From Nageia nagi (Eukaryota > Pinophyta), in NCBI GenBank assembly GCA_050084985.1, contig JBITNC010000001.1, positions 106,206,001 to 106,270,000 of the forward strand: a DNA stretch of 64,000 nucleotides, written 5' to 3'. Of this stretch, positions 44,515 to 56,790 are shown piece after piece. The notes under the pieces are model-generated. The model did not search any database, was not told the DNA's origin, and saw only the letters and a program-made list of their open reading frames with translations. Every line of letters starts with the position of its first letter. Within the stretch, counting starts at the first letter, position 1. A program made the position numbers and the translations under genes.

Positions 44515-44930
44515 TTATCCTTTAACCAACATAGCAAGTCCTTTCTTTATGCACCAATATTGAGAGTGGAACTCAAAAAAGTACCCTTTTCTAGCAACTT
44601 GGATCACAAAGAGAAGGTTCATTCTTAACTTAGGAACATAGAGAATATTTTCAAGAACCTTTTCATGAATCAATACACTTCCAATTCCTTAGACTTCAAG
44701 GGTAGAGTTATCACCTATCAAAACCACATCTTTTCTATACTTGTGAAAGTTCTATAACTTTTTCTTTTCAAAGCATAGGTGATTAGTACAACTAGAATCA
44801 ACAATCTAATTAGATGAAAAAGTGCAAGACAAGGAGTAGAACACTACAATAAAACTAGCTTGAATATTCTTCTTTCCTTTGAAGCTTTTTACATTAGCAT
44901 TATATTTATTCTTTGTCTTCTTTTTATTTT
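44515..44930 (-). pseudogene. C aspartic protease
   Basis: Minus-strand translation near 44820 gives VDSSCTNHLCFEKKKL, the copia protease active-site region (WxxDSGCxxHM), then FHKYRKDVVLIGDNSTLEV, GIGSVLIHEKVLENILYVPK and LRMNLLFVIQVARKGYFFEF. The family usually has DSG and here it is DSS. The frame continues with a stop into the integrase. It would mature the polyprotein. Confidence 0.8.
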
Positions 44931-45870
44931 TGTATAAATCAACTTCTTTGTGACCTTGGATGCCATAGTAGTTACAATTACCATCAAAATTTTTCTTAGG
45001 ATATGAATTATTTATTTTACCTTTTCCATCTTTTTTCTTAAAGTGGTTGTTGTTGCTGTTGTTCCTACTTCTATTGTTACCATTGAAGCCATTATTCCTA
45101 CTATTGTTGTATCCATTACCTCATTTCTTGAACCTTTTGGAGGAAGAGGGATAAGATTTCTTTTAATGGTTGAACTTCATCTTGAAAAGAGTTTTGGTTG
45201 CTCCAAGAGAAACGTTATTATCCTTAGAAGAAGAAATCAATTTCTTTTTGTTAAAAGTTTTTTCATGTTTTAAAAGGAGCCTAGAAAGGTTCTCAAGGGA
45301 GAAGACTTCTTCTTCATCATCAAGCCTTATTTTCATAACTATCACAAAGTTTCTAAACTTTAAAGAAAGGCTTTAAAGAATGATGAAGACCATGAACTCA
45401 TCATTGATCCAATTGCACCCACAAGCAACAAGTTGGGTCCTTAGGTCAATGATTTTGTTCAAATAGATGGCAACATTTTCATTTTCCCTTAATGAGATTG
45501 AAGCAACTATTAGAGAATGTTAAACCTATTTGAAAAATTTGAACTAAGATAGATTTGATTAAGCTTATCCCAAGCTTCCTTTGTTGAGGTTGAAGAGGAA
45601 ATCATAAGGAGCACATCATCTAAAATTGCACAATAATTCATGGAAATTTCCAACTAATTTTTCATTTTGTAAGCCTCTAATGCCTTCTTATATGTAGGAG
45701 GTAAAAGATTCTCATTCACTATTTACCAAACATTCCTTGCCTACAACTCAACTTTCATTTAAGGTTCTCAAATCCCAAAGTTGTAACCATCAAGAATATG
45801 TTTGAGAAAAATAATTCTCCTATTTTCTACACAAGAATGTGAAAAATAATAAGCATGTGGTTCAACATTA
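44931..45870 (-). pseudogene. C gag with zinc knuckle
   Basis: Minus-strand reading from about 45850: LDGYNFGI-EP-MKVEL, ARNVW-IVNENLLPPTYKKA, LEAYKMKN, LEISMNYCAILDDVLLMISS and STSTKEAWDKLNQIYLSS, the copia-type gag (UBN2-like). Near 44965 is CNYYGIQGHKEVDLYKN, a zinc knuckle in which two of the metal ligands (second and last Cys) are changed. Stops are mostly TAG at Gln or Trp positions. The plus-strand frames at 45043-45376 are antisense to it. Confidence 0.75.
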
Positions 45871-48473
45871 TATGTTAAGTTTTAACTAAGTAAATAATAC
45901 ATGTTAAATTTTACACTAAAAACATTCTTGATTTGATTCATAAGTGTAAATGTTTACAACTTAAATAGTAACCCATATACCCAAATACATTTCTCATCTC
46001 AAGAACCATAGATGTAGATTGAAATTATTGAGGTTTATTTTCTTATCTAAAATTAATCCTTCACTTGGATTCCCACACAAGAGGAGCCTAAGCACTACCA
46101 ATATTCAACCAATTCACCTTGGTCAGAATTATACTTTCTCACAAGAATTACCTACTATTTTCCAAAGTTATGATATTTATTGGATTAGCCAAATTATTAA
46201 TCTTGATTAGGTTTCAAGTTTTCCTTTCATGTTATCAAGATAATCCTTGAATGGGTGTGTGGACATGTGGTATCACTACACACATACCTATCCACCTATT
46301 AGAGTTATGTCCAAACCAATAGAGGACTTAGGGGCAATTAAGAAGTATGAACTTTTCACCATTTGGATTATCAAACTTAAAGGCTCTAATCTACTTATCC
46401 TCATCTCATGGCTCCACAAACAAGTCATGTTACAGAATGTACAAGCAGATGTGTTTATTTTAGGGGGTTTCTCATTTCAATATTTGCATTTTTATTTACA
46501 TAAGTAAATAAATATGAAACATGAAGTAAAAAGAGAATAAGTAAAAAACTCATATATTTAAGATTTTAAACCTAAATGTTCAATGCATTTTGTTTACCAA
46601 CCCCTAAAGGACATCTTTACATCATTCCTTATTTTACATAGGTCCATTCCATAGTTTGCATAAGGAAGTAAAAAAAAATTAGGGAGACATCAAATGCATT
46701 ATTTTCATAACTTAAAAAATTAAAATAATAAGCATGCATCATTCCTATATTTTGCATAAGGAATTTAGAAAAATAAACATGCAATATTTTATCTAACATG
46801 CAATATCTAGATAAAAATTTAAGTAAAATTTATACAAATTCCCCCTCTTTTACTTAAATATTTATCCCTAAAGATAGCATACTAGTTTTACCTTAAAATT
46901 TTAACTAAGGAAAGAATGTCAATAAAAAATACTTGCATGCTAACAAATTATCTTCTAAGTATTTAAAACTTATTCCCCCTTGTTAGAGATAAAAGAAATA
47001 CTTAGAAGAAAAATTCCTTTTAATAAGCATATGCAATTTTAATGTAAGTACTAAAAGATGTATTTTTACCAAAGTAAAAAATTTTACATTTAATTATTTA
47101 AGTACTTTTAGCATACAAAAAATCCTTCAAATAATAAATATATTATCAAGGCATTCATAAATTTTAGCTCTAGGCAAAAAAATGCCTAAAAGAAATATTC
47201 TCCAAGTGAACAAGGAAAAAATAAATAATCCATCATTTGCTTTTTGGCACTTACTATACCTCAAGTCAAAGAATTAAATGAGAGGAAACCCTTTTAAATG
47301 AAATACAAGCATATGGATATGCACTTCAGATTGCTTGCAAGGAAAAATAATGTCTTTAATGAAGAAGAAAAAAAAAGGTCATCTAGCAAAATAAATGAAA
47401 TGTTCCCCCCTTGATTTACTTGCCAAAATAAATGAAGTAACTACCTTCTTTGAAAAAAAATCAAAGCCCAAACAAAAAATGGAATAAAAAAGCTATGAGA
47501 GGAGAACTATGTGGGAAGAGGGGTAAGAGAGGCCACATGAAGAGCTAGCCATGCAAGGTAGGAAGAGGGCTATGTGAAGAGAAGGGTTCTCAAAGAAGAG
47601 GAGCAAAGCTACATAAAGGCAATGGAGGAGCTACAAAGGAGGAGGTTGATCATGAGCATGTAGATGAGAGGGTTGTGAAGGAGCAAAGGGCCTAAATGTT
47701 GACAAGAGGAGCACTAGTGGAGTATAATAAATATACTCTTAGTTTCTCCAACTATCCCTTTACCCTCAACTAATATTGGGCATTTTGTTTAGAGTAGAGG
47801 GCCACCAACCATACCAAACCATCATTGATGGAGACATAGAGGAATTGCATAAAGGTGGGGCTAAGAGGAGGCAACACTATATAGAAGGTTAGCTGCAAGA
47901 GGTGGATAGAGGAAACTAAGATGATAGTGAGGGGGGAGTGTGATGGGATGTTGGGAGGAGTTGGGGAAGGTCATGATAAGGGATAGTAGAAGTGAGCCTC
48001 AAGAGATGGTGAGGAGGGAGTTGAGGACTCTTAGCCAAATGGAGGAGGATAGTAAGGTGAGGGCTTAGCAACTATGAGGGGCCACAAGGAAGAAGCTACA
48101 TAGGTCAAACTTGCCACGATTCTATGGTCCTTCAAGTAGCACATGTTAATACAAGAAAGGAGGTCATCCAAAAATAATTCAATGGATTTTTATTCCCCTT
48201 AGTTTTATTATATATATATATATATATGTTTTGAACACAAAAAATAAATTCTATATTTGATTTTAATAACTCAATTTTTTTTTTTGGTAAAGATATTTTG
48301 AGTTAAAAATTATAATTTTTATTTTAATTTATTTTGATTAATAAAAAAAATTACAATAAAAACTCAAAAATAGAGACTAATAATTGTTGTTACATCCTTA
48401 ATACTTTAGGTTAAATGGATTATCTCAAAACATAATTGTAACTACCATAGAGTATTAGTAAAATAAATGTGTG

Positions 48474-48543
<70 letters not shown>

Positions 48544-48873
48544 CAACTAACATATAAATAATGTTAGTACCTCATGAGGAAAATAAATAAATGGCAAACT
48601 TTGTTTAATGTATTAATGCCCAATCACTAACATAAAAGATTGTTAGTAGAAAAAAGAGCAATAATATATTATGTTATTAAGGCAATATTTGTTAGGAGTT
48701 GAACTAACATAATCATAAAATAATTTTAGTATCAAGAATGAATTATTAAAAAAATGATAGGGAGTTATACCTCCAAATTACTTTACCCCAAACAAGAAGA
48801 GTAATCCTCCAAAGATGATGAAGTATGATGAAGAGTGAAGAACCTTCAAGATAAATATGAACTTCCACACCAA
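45871..48873 (-). other. C leader region, unusually long, with an AG-rich block and TA runs
   Basis: About 3 kb between the primer site and gag, with no recognised coding sequence on either strand. 47490-48100 is purine-rich on the plus strand (GAGGAG, AAGAGG and similar), quite unlike the rest of the window. TA dinucleotide runs occur at 48211-48229 and 48481-48541. It could include a further insertion, but no ends were found. Confidence 0.5.
48481..48541. repeat. TA dinucleotide microsatellite
   Basis: About 30 uninterrupted TA units inside the leader of C. Confidence 0.95.
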
Positions 48874-48885
48874 GATTTGATACCA
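48874..48885 (-). promoter_or_regulatory. C primer-binding site, initiator Met
   Basis: The minus strand reads TGGTATCAAATC two bases from the LTR end, differing from TGGTATCAGAGC at two or three positions. Confidence 0.75.
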
Positions 48886-48887
48886 AA

Positions 48888-49382
48888 TGAGAGAATTAAA
48901 ATATAAAATAAACAAATCTAAACTTCCAAGATCACATGAAAGTTCACAAACACAACTAACAAACTCACAAAGCAATCTCACAATGTAACACAAGATATAA
49001 GTGGTTCCTCCAACTAGGAGTACATCCACTAACTAGATCTCTCTTCTTAACAAATATGAACTTTTATAATCCTCTTACATTTTTCTCCTAGGCATTATCC
49101 TATAGCATAACTTTACTCCACAATTGGTGTATAATCACAAAGAGGGAGCCTTCTATTTATAATCCAAAATCCCTATTTAGATCATTCTTTTATCTATTGT
49201 ACAAAAGCATGACATGCACATCCTTTTACCTAAGGGAATGCTCATGATATGGAGTGTAGGATAAGTTACATTATCATATTCACTCAAATACTTAAGGTAT
49301 TAAATGATACCCTTAAGTATTAGTGAACTTACATAGAATATTATTACATAACCTTTACAATAATGCATTATACTTTACAACA
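48888..49382 (-). repeat. C LTR, 5' copy
   Basis: About 495 bases, partner of 40661-41156. The minus strand starts TGTTGTAAAGTATAATG and ends CTCTCA beside the primer site. Confidence 0.93.
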
Positions 49383-49387
49383 ATAAA
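49383..49387. repeat. C target-site duplication, right (ATAAA)
   Basis: Matches 40656-40660. The B LTR resumes right after. Confidence 0.85.
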
Positions 49388-49754
49388 AACTCAGAGCATA
49401 ATAGATTCTTGGATAGGTGGCATCTAGAGACATAGCAAATGTAATAAATGATGTATATAAAACCACCTATCAAAGAGAAATGATAGGGATGTCAACCTCT
49501 AAATCCTATATTTATAACTTACAAGGAAATAGAAAGGATTGAAAGCTAGCTCATAGCAATAATATAATCAATGTTATATTCAAGATACTTTAAAATATGA
49601 GCTATGGTAAATAATATAATTTTTAATATAACACATGGCATTGCATTATAATATCAAATCTATCTTGGCATTTGTAATATTTCTTTTAACACTTTTAGAG
49701 ATATCTAAAATATGATTTATTAAATAAATAATAAATTATTTTTAGGTTTCTATA
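49388..49754 (-). repeat. B left LTR, second part
   Basis: Continues 40329-40660 after the copia insertion and aligns with 53400-53763, for example GATAGGGATGTCAACCTC and CACTTTTAGAGATATCTAAA. It ends CTATA where the right copy has CTACA. Confidence 0.85.
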
Positions 49755-49772
49755 GTTTTCCCTTCTTTAGAT
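49755..49772 (-). promoter_or_regulatory. B polypurine tract
   Basis: The minus strand reads AAAGAAGGGAAAAC next to the LTR start. It sets the orientation of B. Confidence 0.6.
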
Positions 49773-51314
49773 ATGAAATGAAAAGCATTGAAATTGCATA
49801 ATCTAAAGAAGTTTAGATAAGTGAAAATAATTTAGAGTCAAAGTAAGCTTCTCTTTTATGATTCATACATTGAGTATGATATCTCAATTATCCCCTTTTT
49901 TTTCTAGAATTGCCCCTTGATTTTCATACAAAAATGGTATCCTCTATGCAAAGTTACTTTTTAGGTACCATGGAGGTCCTAATCTCTAGGATAATTTGTG
50001 GAAATAAAAGAAATAATACTTAGATAGATCACATATATGATAATGATATTCAAATTAAAAGAAATAATGACGAAATTAATATAATATTGCTTTGTAGGCT
50101 AATGTTATTGTAACACATAGTCTACAATTATTTAATTGATGAGGTGTTTTGATATGGCCCAAGCTTTTCATTCCTTTTTTTAATATTGACCTACAATTTT
50201 GAAGACATTATGCTCATGGGGTTTCCATGGCCTACAACTTTTTAATATCATTAGTATAACATGCATTCTTATGAAAAGTAATCATGACATAAACATATGC
50301 AATATTGTTATATTATACTAGATTTTTAGAGATAAAATGGCCTTAAATTTTTAGATTTTATTAGTAAAATATCTATTATGTTTGAAATAGGAGTCATAAG
50401 AATAGCATATGTAATGTTTACTTTTATACTAGATATTCAAAGAAAAAGTGGTTTAAATTTTAGATTTCATTAGCAAAATATGCATTCCATTTGAAAAAGC
50501 AATCATAAGAATAACATATATAATATGTACATTTTATACCATATATTTAAAGAAATAGTGGTCTTAATTCATTAATTACAACAAAATTTGTAATGAATAT
50601 CATAGAAAATTTACAATGCTAACACCTTGAAGATAGTTTTCACACATTGTGGGTGCTATAATTTTTAAAGAATTATCCAAACTAGTCTTCTACATGGTAA
50701 TCATAACATGATAATAATAATTAAAACATACCATAACATGAATATCATAAATAAAATGATGTTTAAGATGATACACTTTACCTATACTTACCTTCATGAC
50801 CCTAAAAAGAAAATTTTTTATCTATTTTTGATTCTAAACTCTAAATTTCTCCTTCAGCTAAAACTAAAAATGCCTTAGCTAAAACTTATATTACCCCTAG
50901 CTGAATTTGATACTACCCCTAGCTAATACTATACCCATTTATCATAATTTTGCTTGTTTATTTTTATTTTTTGATATTTTTTATGAAATGCAACTAATGT
51001 GGGATGTAGTAACTAGACACAAGACTACCTTATTTGATTAGCATGGTAAATTTGAGAATCTTAATAAGAGGTAAAGACAAGAAAAATATTTGATAAAAGA
51101 AGAGGACTTAATGAAATGATGAAGATGAAAATAAGCAATAAGAAAATAAGAAACAATATAACATGATTGAAAAGATGATGATGTGAAGATAAAATGATTA
51201 AAATTTTTATAAAATATACCATGTTAACCTCATGCATGCAAGAGAATGACTCATGATATGCAGTCTATATGAAATGCATCCTATATGATATGCGAAATTA
51301 GATACTACAATACA
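49773..51314 (-). other. B 3' non-coding region
   Basis: About 1.5 kb with no open frame of note. It contains repeats of an imperfect unit near 50330-50560 (TTTATACTA-ATTTTTAGAGA and TTTTAGATTTCATTAG-AAAATATGCATT, two to three times). No gene. Confidence 0.5.
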
Positions 51315-52340
51315 CTAGAGGTTGGTGGAACCACTACCATTATTATTATATTTTCCCATTATAAATTGCATTTCTTTCTTTATATTTTCCATTGAATTTT
51401 CTTTACCTTGAGTCTCTACTCTCCTAATAATATCAAGAGCTTGGAGTTGCACTAATGGAGGATATGTGTTGAACATTCCCATTTGCAAAAATATATTAAG
51501 GAGTTAAATATTAAATTGATAATTTTTAATAGGTAAATCATTTTTCATTCTACATTCTTGTAACTAAGTTTCAAGTTGATCCAATTGGATTGAAACTTTT
51601 TCTATGCTCCACTAACTAGATGTTTACTTTCCTACTTTCGATGGTGGATTAGATTTTATGACATGGGTACCTTATTTTTGATTTTCTACAATGTGGAAAA
51701 TGTGTGGTTTGGAGGTGTCCTAAGATATTACTTTTTGCCAACATTGTTTTTATTTTATTTTTTGAGTTTGAATTTAAGGTTGAGATTATGGTTTAGGCTG
51801 CAATTTAGGTTGAGGGTTTTGTATTTTATCTTTCTCAATTTTTTGCATACAATATTTCCTTATATATGGATCTTCTAATAATGAATCTATTTATTTTATT
51901 ATGAATGCATGATATTTTTTCTTTAAATCAAGATTAGTATAAATGCCTAACATCAAATAAGGATTGGCTAACATATGCTCTTAAATTTTTTGAGTTGATC
52001 TTGAGATGATAGATTTTCAAATCCAATATCATACACTTCATATTTATCTATAGCATCATTTATATATGGCTCAAATTCAATATAAATAATAAAATCATCA
52101 TCATCACTATCAGTATCATTATTATTATCATTCTTTTGATTTTCTACACATTTTGCACATCATCATCATTTGCACTAGTTAAGCATGAATTTAATAAACT
52201 AATTTCATTATAAAATTATTTTCTATTTTTACTTTGCCCAACATACATACCCTTAGACATATCTTATTTAGGATAAGGTGCAAATAAATCACTTATCATA
52301 TTCAAATATTCAATAAACCACTTATAGTTGTAGTATCCAT
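51315..52340 (-). pseudogene. B internal ORF: unrecognised acidic, Gln-rich protein
   Basis: From an ATG at 52338-52340 (MDTTTISGLLNI) to a TAG at 51315-51317, about 340 codons with a few stops and at least two frame changes. Readable parts: GMYVGQSKNRKQFYNEISLL-like, an acidic run NDNNNDTDSDDDDFIIYIEF, EPYINDAIDKYEVYDIGFEN, MLANPYLMLGIYTNLDLKKK, IDSLLEDPYIRKYCMQKIEK, a Gln/Pro/Lys stretch (NPQPKLQPKPQSQP), WSIEKVSIQLDQLETKLQEC and a C-terminus VQLQALDIIRRVETQGKENS to NNNGSGSTNL. No zinc knuckle, protease or other known motif. It could be a highly diverged gag-like protein or an element-specific accessory protein. I do not recognise it. Confidence 0.5.
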
Positions 52341-53065
52341 GCTAAAATGCAAGATCTAGAGTTTTGCACAAAAACTTTAAGAAATATGATAAAATAAGCA
52401 CTTTACACTATGCAAAATCAAAAATAACTTGCTAACATGTATATCTATGATATGGTACAAGTATTATGGTGTTAGAATTTTCAAAATTCAAGAAAACAAC
52501 CTTTAAAATTCAATTTTTTATACAAAAATATTTTGTGTAAAAATCTCTAGAAATTTTGAAAAAAATGCATGCAATAAGCCCTATGGTTTTGGCAATTAAA
52601 AATCTCTAGAAATTTTAAAACATTTCCTACTATTATGATCTATGATTTTGGTAAGTTTTTATCATGAAATAAGTCACCAAATAGTTGCAAAATATATTCA
52701 AAATTTATGATTTTTCAATGTGATATGTTTTGCAAAACTTTTCACAAAATTGATCAAAATATGCAAATTTAGACCTAGAAAAATTAGAAAAATTCTCCAA
52801 TTATATGTATTTATGGTTTGGAAAAAAATTTCTAATTCTAGATCTCACCAAATTGAACAAAATGATCTTCAAAAATTGAGTTTTTCCATAGTGGCATTTT
52901 TTTAGGAATATATATATAAGCAATAACATTTTCTAAATTTGGTAAAAATTAATTCAATCAAAAATAAATCAAAACCTAGGATTTTTAATGCAAGACTCCC
53001 TAAGAAAAATGATGATCTAAAATAAAAATTTTAGGGTTCGTAGGATCAGTTGGGGTTCACTAGAA
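52341..53065 (-). other. B 5' leader
   Basis: About 725 bases between the right LTR and the ORF, T-rich and A-rich, no open frame. The bases next to the LTR (TTCTAGTGAACCCCAACTG on the minus strand) should hold the primer site, but no tRNA match is evident to me. Confidence 0.4.
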
Positions 53066-53763
53066 TGTAGATAATAAATTTTGTAAATAATAATACAAGT
53101 AAAAAATAAATCTACAAAGATGATACTTATTGAAATATACAAATAAATAAATGAAAAGTGTGCACTTGATTATGGTAAGGAAATCATCAATATATGTCAG
53201 AGATATACAAAGGACTAGATCAAGCTAAAGGTGAGCATGCAAAATATGTTCAATGGTGTAGACTAGAATTTACCACCTCCTTTGTATGTAGCTCTAGATC
53301 TTGAAGACGTACATCATAGATGGTGTATGAACTCTAGAGTATGGATGTCATAAAACTTGTAGAACTAAATTGCATGCAAAGTATAATATGTAACAAAATC
53401 TCAAAGCATAATATATTCTCAGATAGATGGCATCTAAAGACACCATAAATGTAGTAGTTGATGTATGGACAACCACTTATTAGAGAGAACCAATAGGGAT
53501 GTCAACCTCCAACTCATGTATTTATAATCTACAAAGAAATAGAAAGGAGTGAAAGCCAACTCATAGCAATAATATAATCATTGTTGTATTCAAGATAATT
53601 CAAAAATAAACCATGGTAAATAATATAGCATTTAATATAACACATGGTATTGCATTGTAATATCAACTTTATCTTAGCATTTGTAATATTGCTTTTAACA
53701 CTTTTAGAGATATCTAAAATATGATATATTTAATAAATAATAAATTATTTTTAGGTGTCTACA
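53066..53763 (-). repeat. B right LTR
   Basis: About 698 bases, TGTAGATAAT to GGTGTCTACA. Read on the minus strand it starts TGTAGACACCTAAAAATAAT, close to the T3 LTR start at 35792. Followed by the CCAAC duplication. Confidence 0.88.
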
Positions 53764-53768
53764 CCAAC
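53764..53768. repeat. B target-site duplication, right (CCAAC)
   Basis: CCAAC immediately after the right LTR of B. Sequence of D resumes here. Confidence 0.85.
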
Positions 53769-54939
53769 CATACACTACCTTATACCATATTGTAAATTAG
53801 ATTTATTTTGTATGTTTGAATTTTAGTTTTCCTGAAAAGACTATACAAAGATAGTTGTGGTTCTCAATTTCTTTATCCATAACTTAGTACTTGTCCTAGT
53901 TATATCATATTTTGGTAGCCTAATTATAGCCTAGGATTTTTTCAAGAAAATATTTATCCTATAGTGGTCATTTGGTTAAAATAATTCATTGGTTCATTAA
54001 TTTTTTTTTATTTTGAATTACCTATTTTCTTTATTATCCTACTTAGGAAAATTTCTCATGCAATTCTTAGCCAAAAATTATCTAAAATATTAATTTTATC
54101 TTCCTTTTTCCAAATTTTACCAATAGAAATTTGGTCAAGCAATAAATTTAAAACCCAAAATAGCCTAAGGATCATACCAAAATGGTTTGGGTCAAACCAA
54201 ATTTCCATAGCTTGATCCAAATAAGGTTGAATTGGTTCAATCTTTACTGAGTTGCCTAAAAATTTCTAATACAATAATCAAGTCAAATAAGTCAAGGTTG
54301 AACCAAATTTTTTAAGGTTGGATCAATCAATTTACAAATAGAATAACTTTTGATTCATTAATTTATTTGACCTAATTTTTAAATCCCTTGAAAAGTATTG
54401 ATTCCATCTATCTACTATAAACATTTCATATCATTTGGCATAGTATATATGGATCAAACCAAATATTGAAGAGTCATATCAAACATTGTAAGGTTAGACC
54501 AAACATTGAAGAGTTAGACTAGTCATTTTACAAAGGACATATATTATAACTTAAAGCTCTATTTTACCTAACTTTTGAAGCACTAAAAAGTTGAGAATGA
54601 GTAGAACATTCTAATATCATTTCATATCATTTAGAAAAAACTAGTTGGATCAAACTAAAATTAAGTAATTTGGACCAATATTATCAAGATTGAATTAGAT
54701 TTTTTTGGGTCGAACAAGTTCTTCAAGAATTGAATCAAACATATGAACATTAGCTACTATTAAAATGTTAGTTCAAATAAAATAATAGTTTTCATTTTTC
54801 TAATAAAAAGATATTTGGTTGTATTATATAAAGATATTTTTATGGTTCCAAACTCTTATTTAATACATTATGAGCATGAGGCTAAAATTGGCATATTCCT
54901 TTCACCTAGTCATTATTTAATAAGAATATATAAAAAGAG
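53769..54939 (+). other. D internal region, right part, with a degenerate short repeat
   Basis: Resumes D after B. From 54150 to 54720 a loose motif of about 20-30 bases recurs, centred on GGATCAAACCAAA(T)ATTGAAGAG (for example 54451, 54478, 54498), with many variants. No coding sequence is recognised. Confidence 0.45.
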
Positions 54940-55355
54940 GTGTAAAATCACTATAAATGTACTTTTTAGTTAAGCATGAATATGATAGGCATCAGGTCTA
55001 GCTGCTATTTTAATTCAACACTAAGGTAGTAGAGAAGCAAAACTAATTGGCTTTCAAAAGTTAGTATGTTTTGTCAATACCTTTCAATACATGATGCATA
55101 AAATCATACTTCCTAACTTTTTTCACTATCATAAGAGAAGATATTTTTTATAGCCATGGAAAATTATAAATATAAGGAACAACAAAGGAGAATATATATT
55201 TTCATCATTTTCCTTCTTGTTATCCAAGGTATTAAGTCTTATTTTTATTGGTATTCCTTTATGTTTACCATTTCCCTCCTCTTTCATATCACAAGTATTA
55301 CCGTATGGTCATTCCATTTTCATAGGAAAACTATACATTGAGTGGAAACTAAGGC

Positions 55356-55394
<39 letters not shown>

Positions 55395-56088
55395 CATATA
55401 TAGCCACCACAATCTCATTGTGGGCATCCCATTACAAGATTTTATTCATAGGGTTGTTTATTAGATAGGTTATGTAAACTATTCTAACTAGCCTATTGTA
55501 GGGTTTACATACAAATACTATTATTTTGTATTTAATATTTGAGTCATTACAAGATTTTTGTCCATAAATAATATGATTTTAAATATAATATAATGGTTTA
55601 TCCTTTAGTTATCAAAGTTCTATTTTGTGTGAATGAATATCATCCCTTTGTAAATTTACATTATATGACTATTGCAATAGCATCTTCTACTATATCATTT
55701 GGTATTTGTTATTTTATTTTATTAATATTGAATTTTATATGTTGTTTTCTTTTTCATTCTTCTATCTATAACTCCAAAACTAATAAAAACTAGGTACCAA
55801 TCTTTGTGTGTGTGATCAAGCAAGCCCATGGTGGCTAGGTCATTTTCTTTTATAAACTTCTCTTTTAACTTGCTGAATCAAATAGTATGATATTTAAATA
55901 TCATTTGAGATACCATATATGAGGTTAGAGTCTAAGTAATTTATATTTAATATCTATGCTTATTGTTGGGTAACCTATGATAAGCCTAAAAAATGGGTTA
56001 TAAGATAGATAACCCCACATCTATTGATAAATAAGGGAGATAGGTTTGATGATACTTATTATCTTGAGAGTTTCATAAATCCATTACA
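54940..56088 (+). repeat. D 3' LTR
   Basis: Partner of 36946-38065 and ends CCATTACA at the same point of the alignment. Possible start at AAGAGGTGTAAAATC near 54932. Contains a TA and CATATA run at 55356-55401 that the other copy lacks. Confidence 0.65.
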
Positions 56089-56330
56089 ATACTCAATTAA
56101 TCATGTGATGCATACTCAAATCATATTGAATAACATAACTTATGCCATTTACATACCTTGCATCCATTTTCTCTTCTATCTTATTATTTTGCATTCAAAT
56201 AGATAGTTTGTGAAACTTGTTTGTATCCATCAATGCTTTGGTCCTTTCACTAGAGGTTCTAAAATATAAAAAATAAGGTTTTTGAATAATATATAAGCAT
56301 TAAAATTATCTTGTAACTTTTCTTTATCTT
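56089..56330. other. Flank between D and the next remnant
   Basis: No recognisable feature. Confidence 0.3.
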
Positions 56331-56790
56331 TCTCTAGGCCTTTATCTTTTCTTTTCATTTCTTCTATCATGTTGTCTATAGATGATCCCACAAAATCAAG
56401 GCATGCCCCTTTAACTTTTCATATGAGAGTTTCATCTTCCTTTCCTCAATAAGATTACTCCAATAAAAATAATTTTTCATTATTTTCACACAATCAATGA
56501 GTTCCTATGGTTTTAACCCACAAACATACTTAGAAACCTTAATCTTTATTCCATTGGTCCTTATAGTTTTTTCTCCTATTTGAACCTCATATATGCCTCC
56601 TTGACCATAGTCTTATCATTAGATCCTAGATCCAAGATTTCATTTGTGTGTATTTTTTCATGTGATGAATTGCATTAGTTAATTATGCTACTTTTTCATG
56701 TAGATACTTTACCTACCTATTCATTTGCACATGCATACCTCAACCCCTTACTCTCTTATTCATATTCTTTCTCCTCATGATATCTCACCC
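56331..56790 (-). pseudogene. Gag-leader remnant of an LTR element on the minus strand
   Basis: The minus strand, starting at the primer site at 56791, reads coding-like for about 150 codons with stops: MRRKNMNKRVRG, QMNR-VKYLHEKVA-LTNAIH, KVKGACLDFVGSSIDNMIEE and MKRKDKGLEKDKEKLQ. A Lys/Glu-rich helical protein would fit a gag N-terminus. No core domain reaches the recognisable level. Confidence 0.4.

Larger units (their letters stand above)
40661..49382 (-). mobile_element. C: Ty1/copia retrotransposon nested in the B LTR
   Basis: LTRs of about 495 bases at both ends, ATAAA duplications outside, a primer site and a purine tract, all in the minus orientation, with gag, protease, integrase, RT and RNase H in the Ty1/copia order. 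The integrase lies before RT, which separates it from Ty3/gypsy. The LTRs differ by roughly one position in eleven over 270 bases by eye. All coding parts carry frameshifts or stops. An unusually long leader of about 3 kb precedes gag. Confidence 0.95.
40329..53763 (-). mobile_element. B: non-autonomous LTR element, itself split by copia element C
   Basis: LTRs of about 700 bases (left copy split by C) with matching CCAAC target duplications. Without C the element is about 4.7 kb with 3.3 kb internal. A purine tract beside the left LTR fixes the minus-strand orientation. The internal region has one readable ORF of about 340 codons and no gag core, protease, RT or integrase that I can see, so it must have been moved by another element. 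The LTRs differ by perhaps 15 per cent by eye. Confidence 0.85.
36946..56088 (+). mobile_element. D: outermost element of a three-layer nest
   Basis: Direct repeats of about 1.1 kb at 36946-38065 and about 54940-56088 both end CCATTACA, and the left one is followed after eight bases by a decayed tRNA-Asp primer site. Removing B (40329-53763 plus one copy of its target duplication) leaves about 5.7 kb. The repeats differ at roughly a quarter of positions, so D is the oldest layer. The left boundary and a target duplication were not established. Confidence 0.6.

Noticed and set aside
45043-45376. Plus-strand open frames with Val and Phe-rich products
   Set aside because: Antisense to the gag of copia element C.
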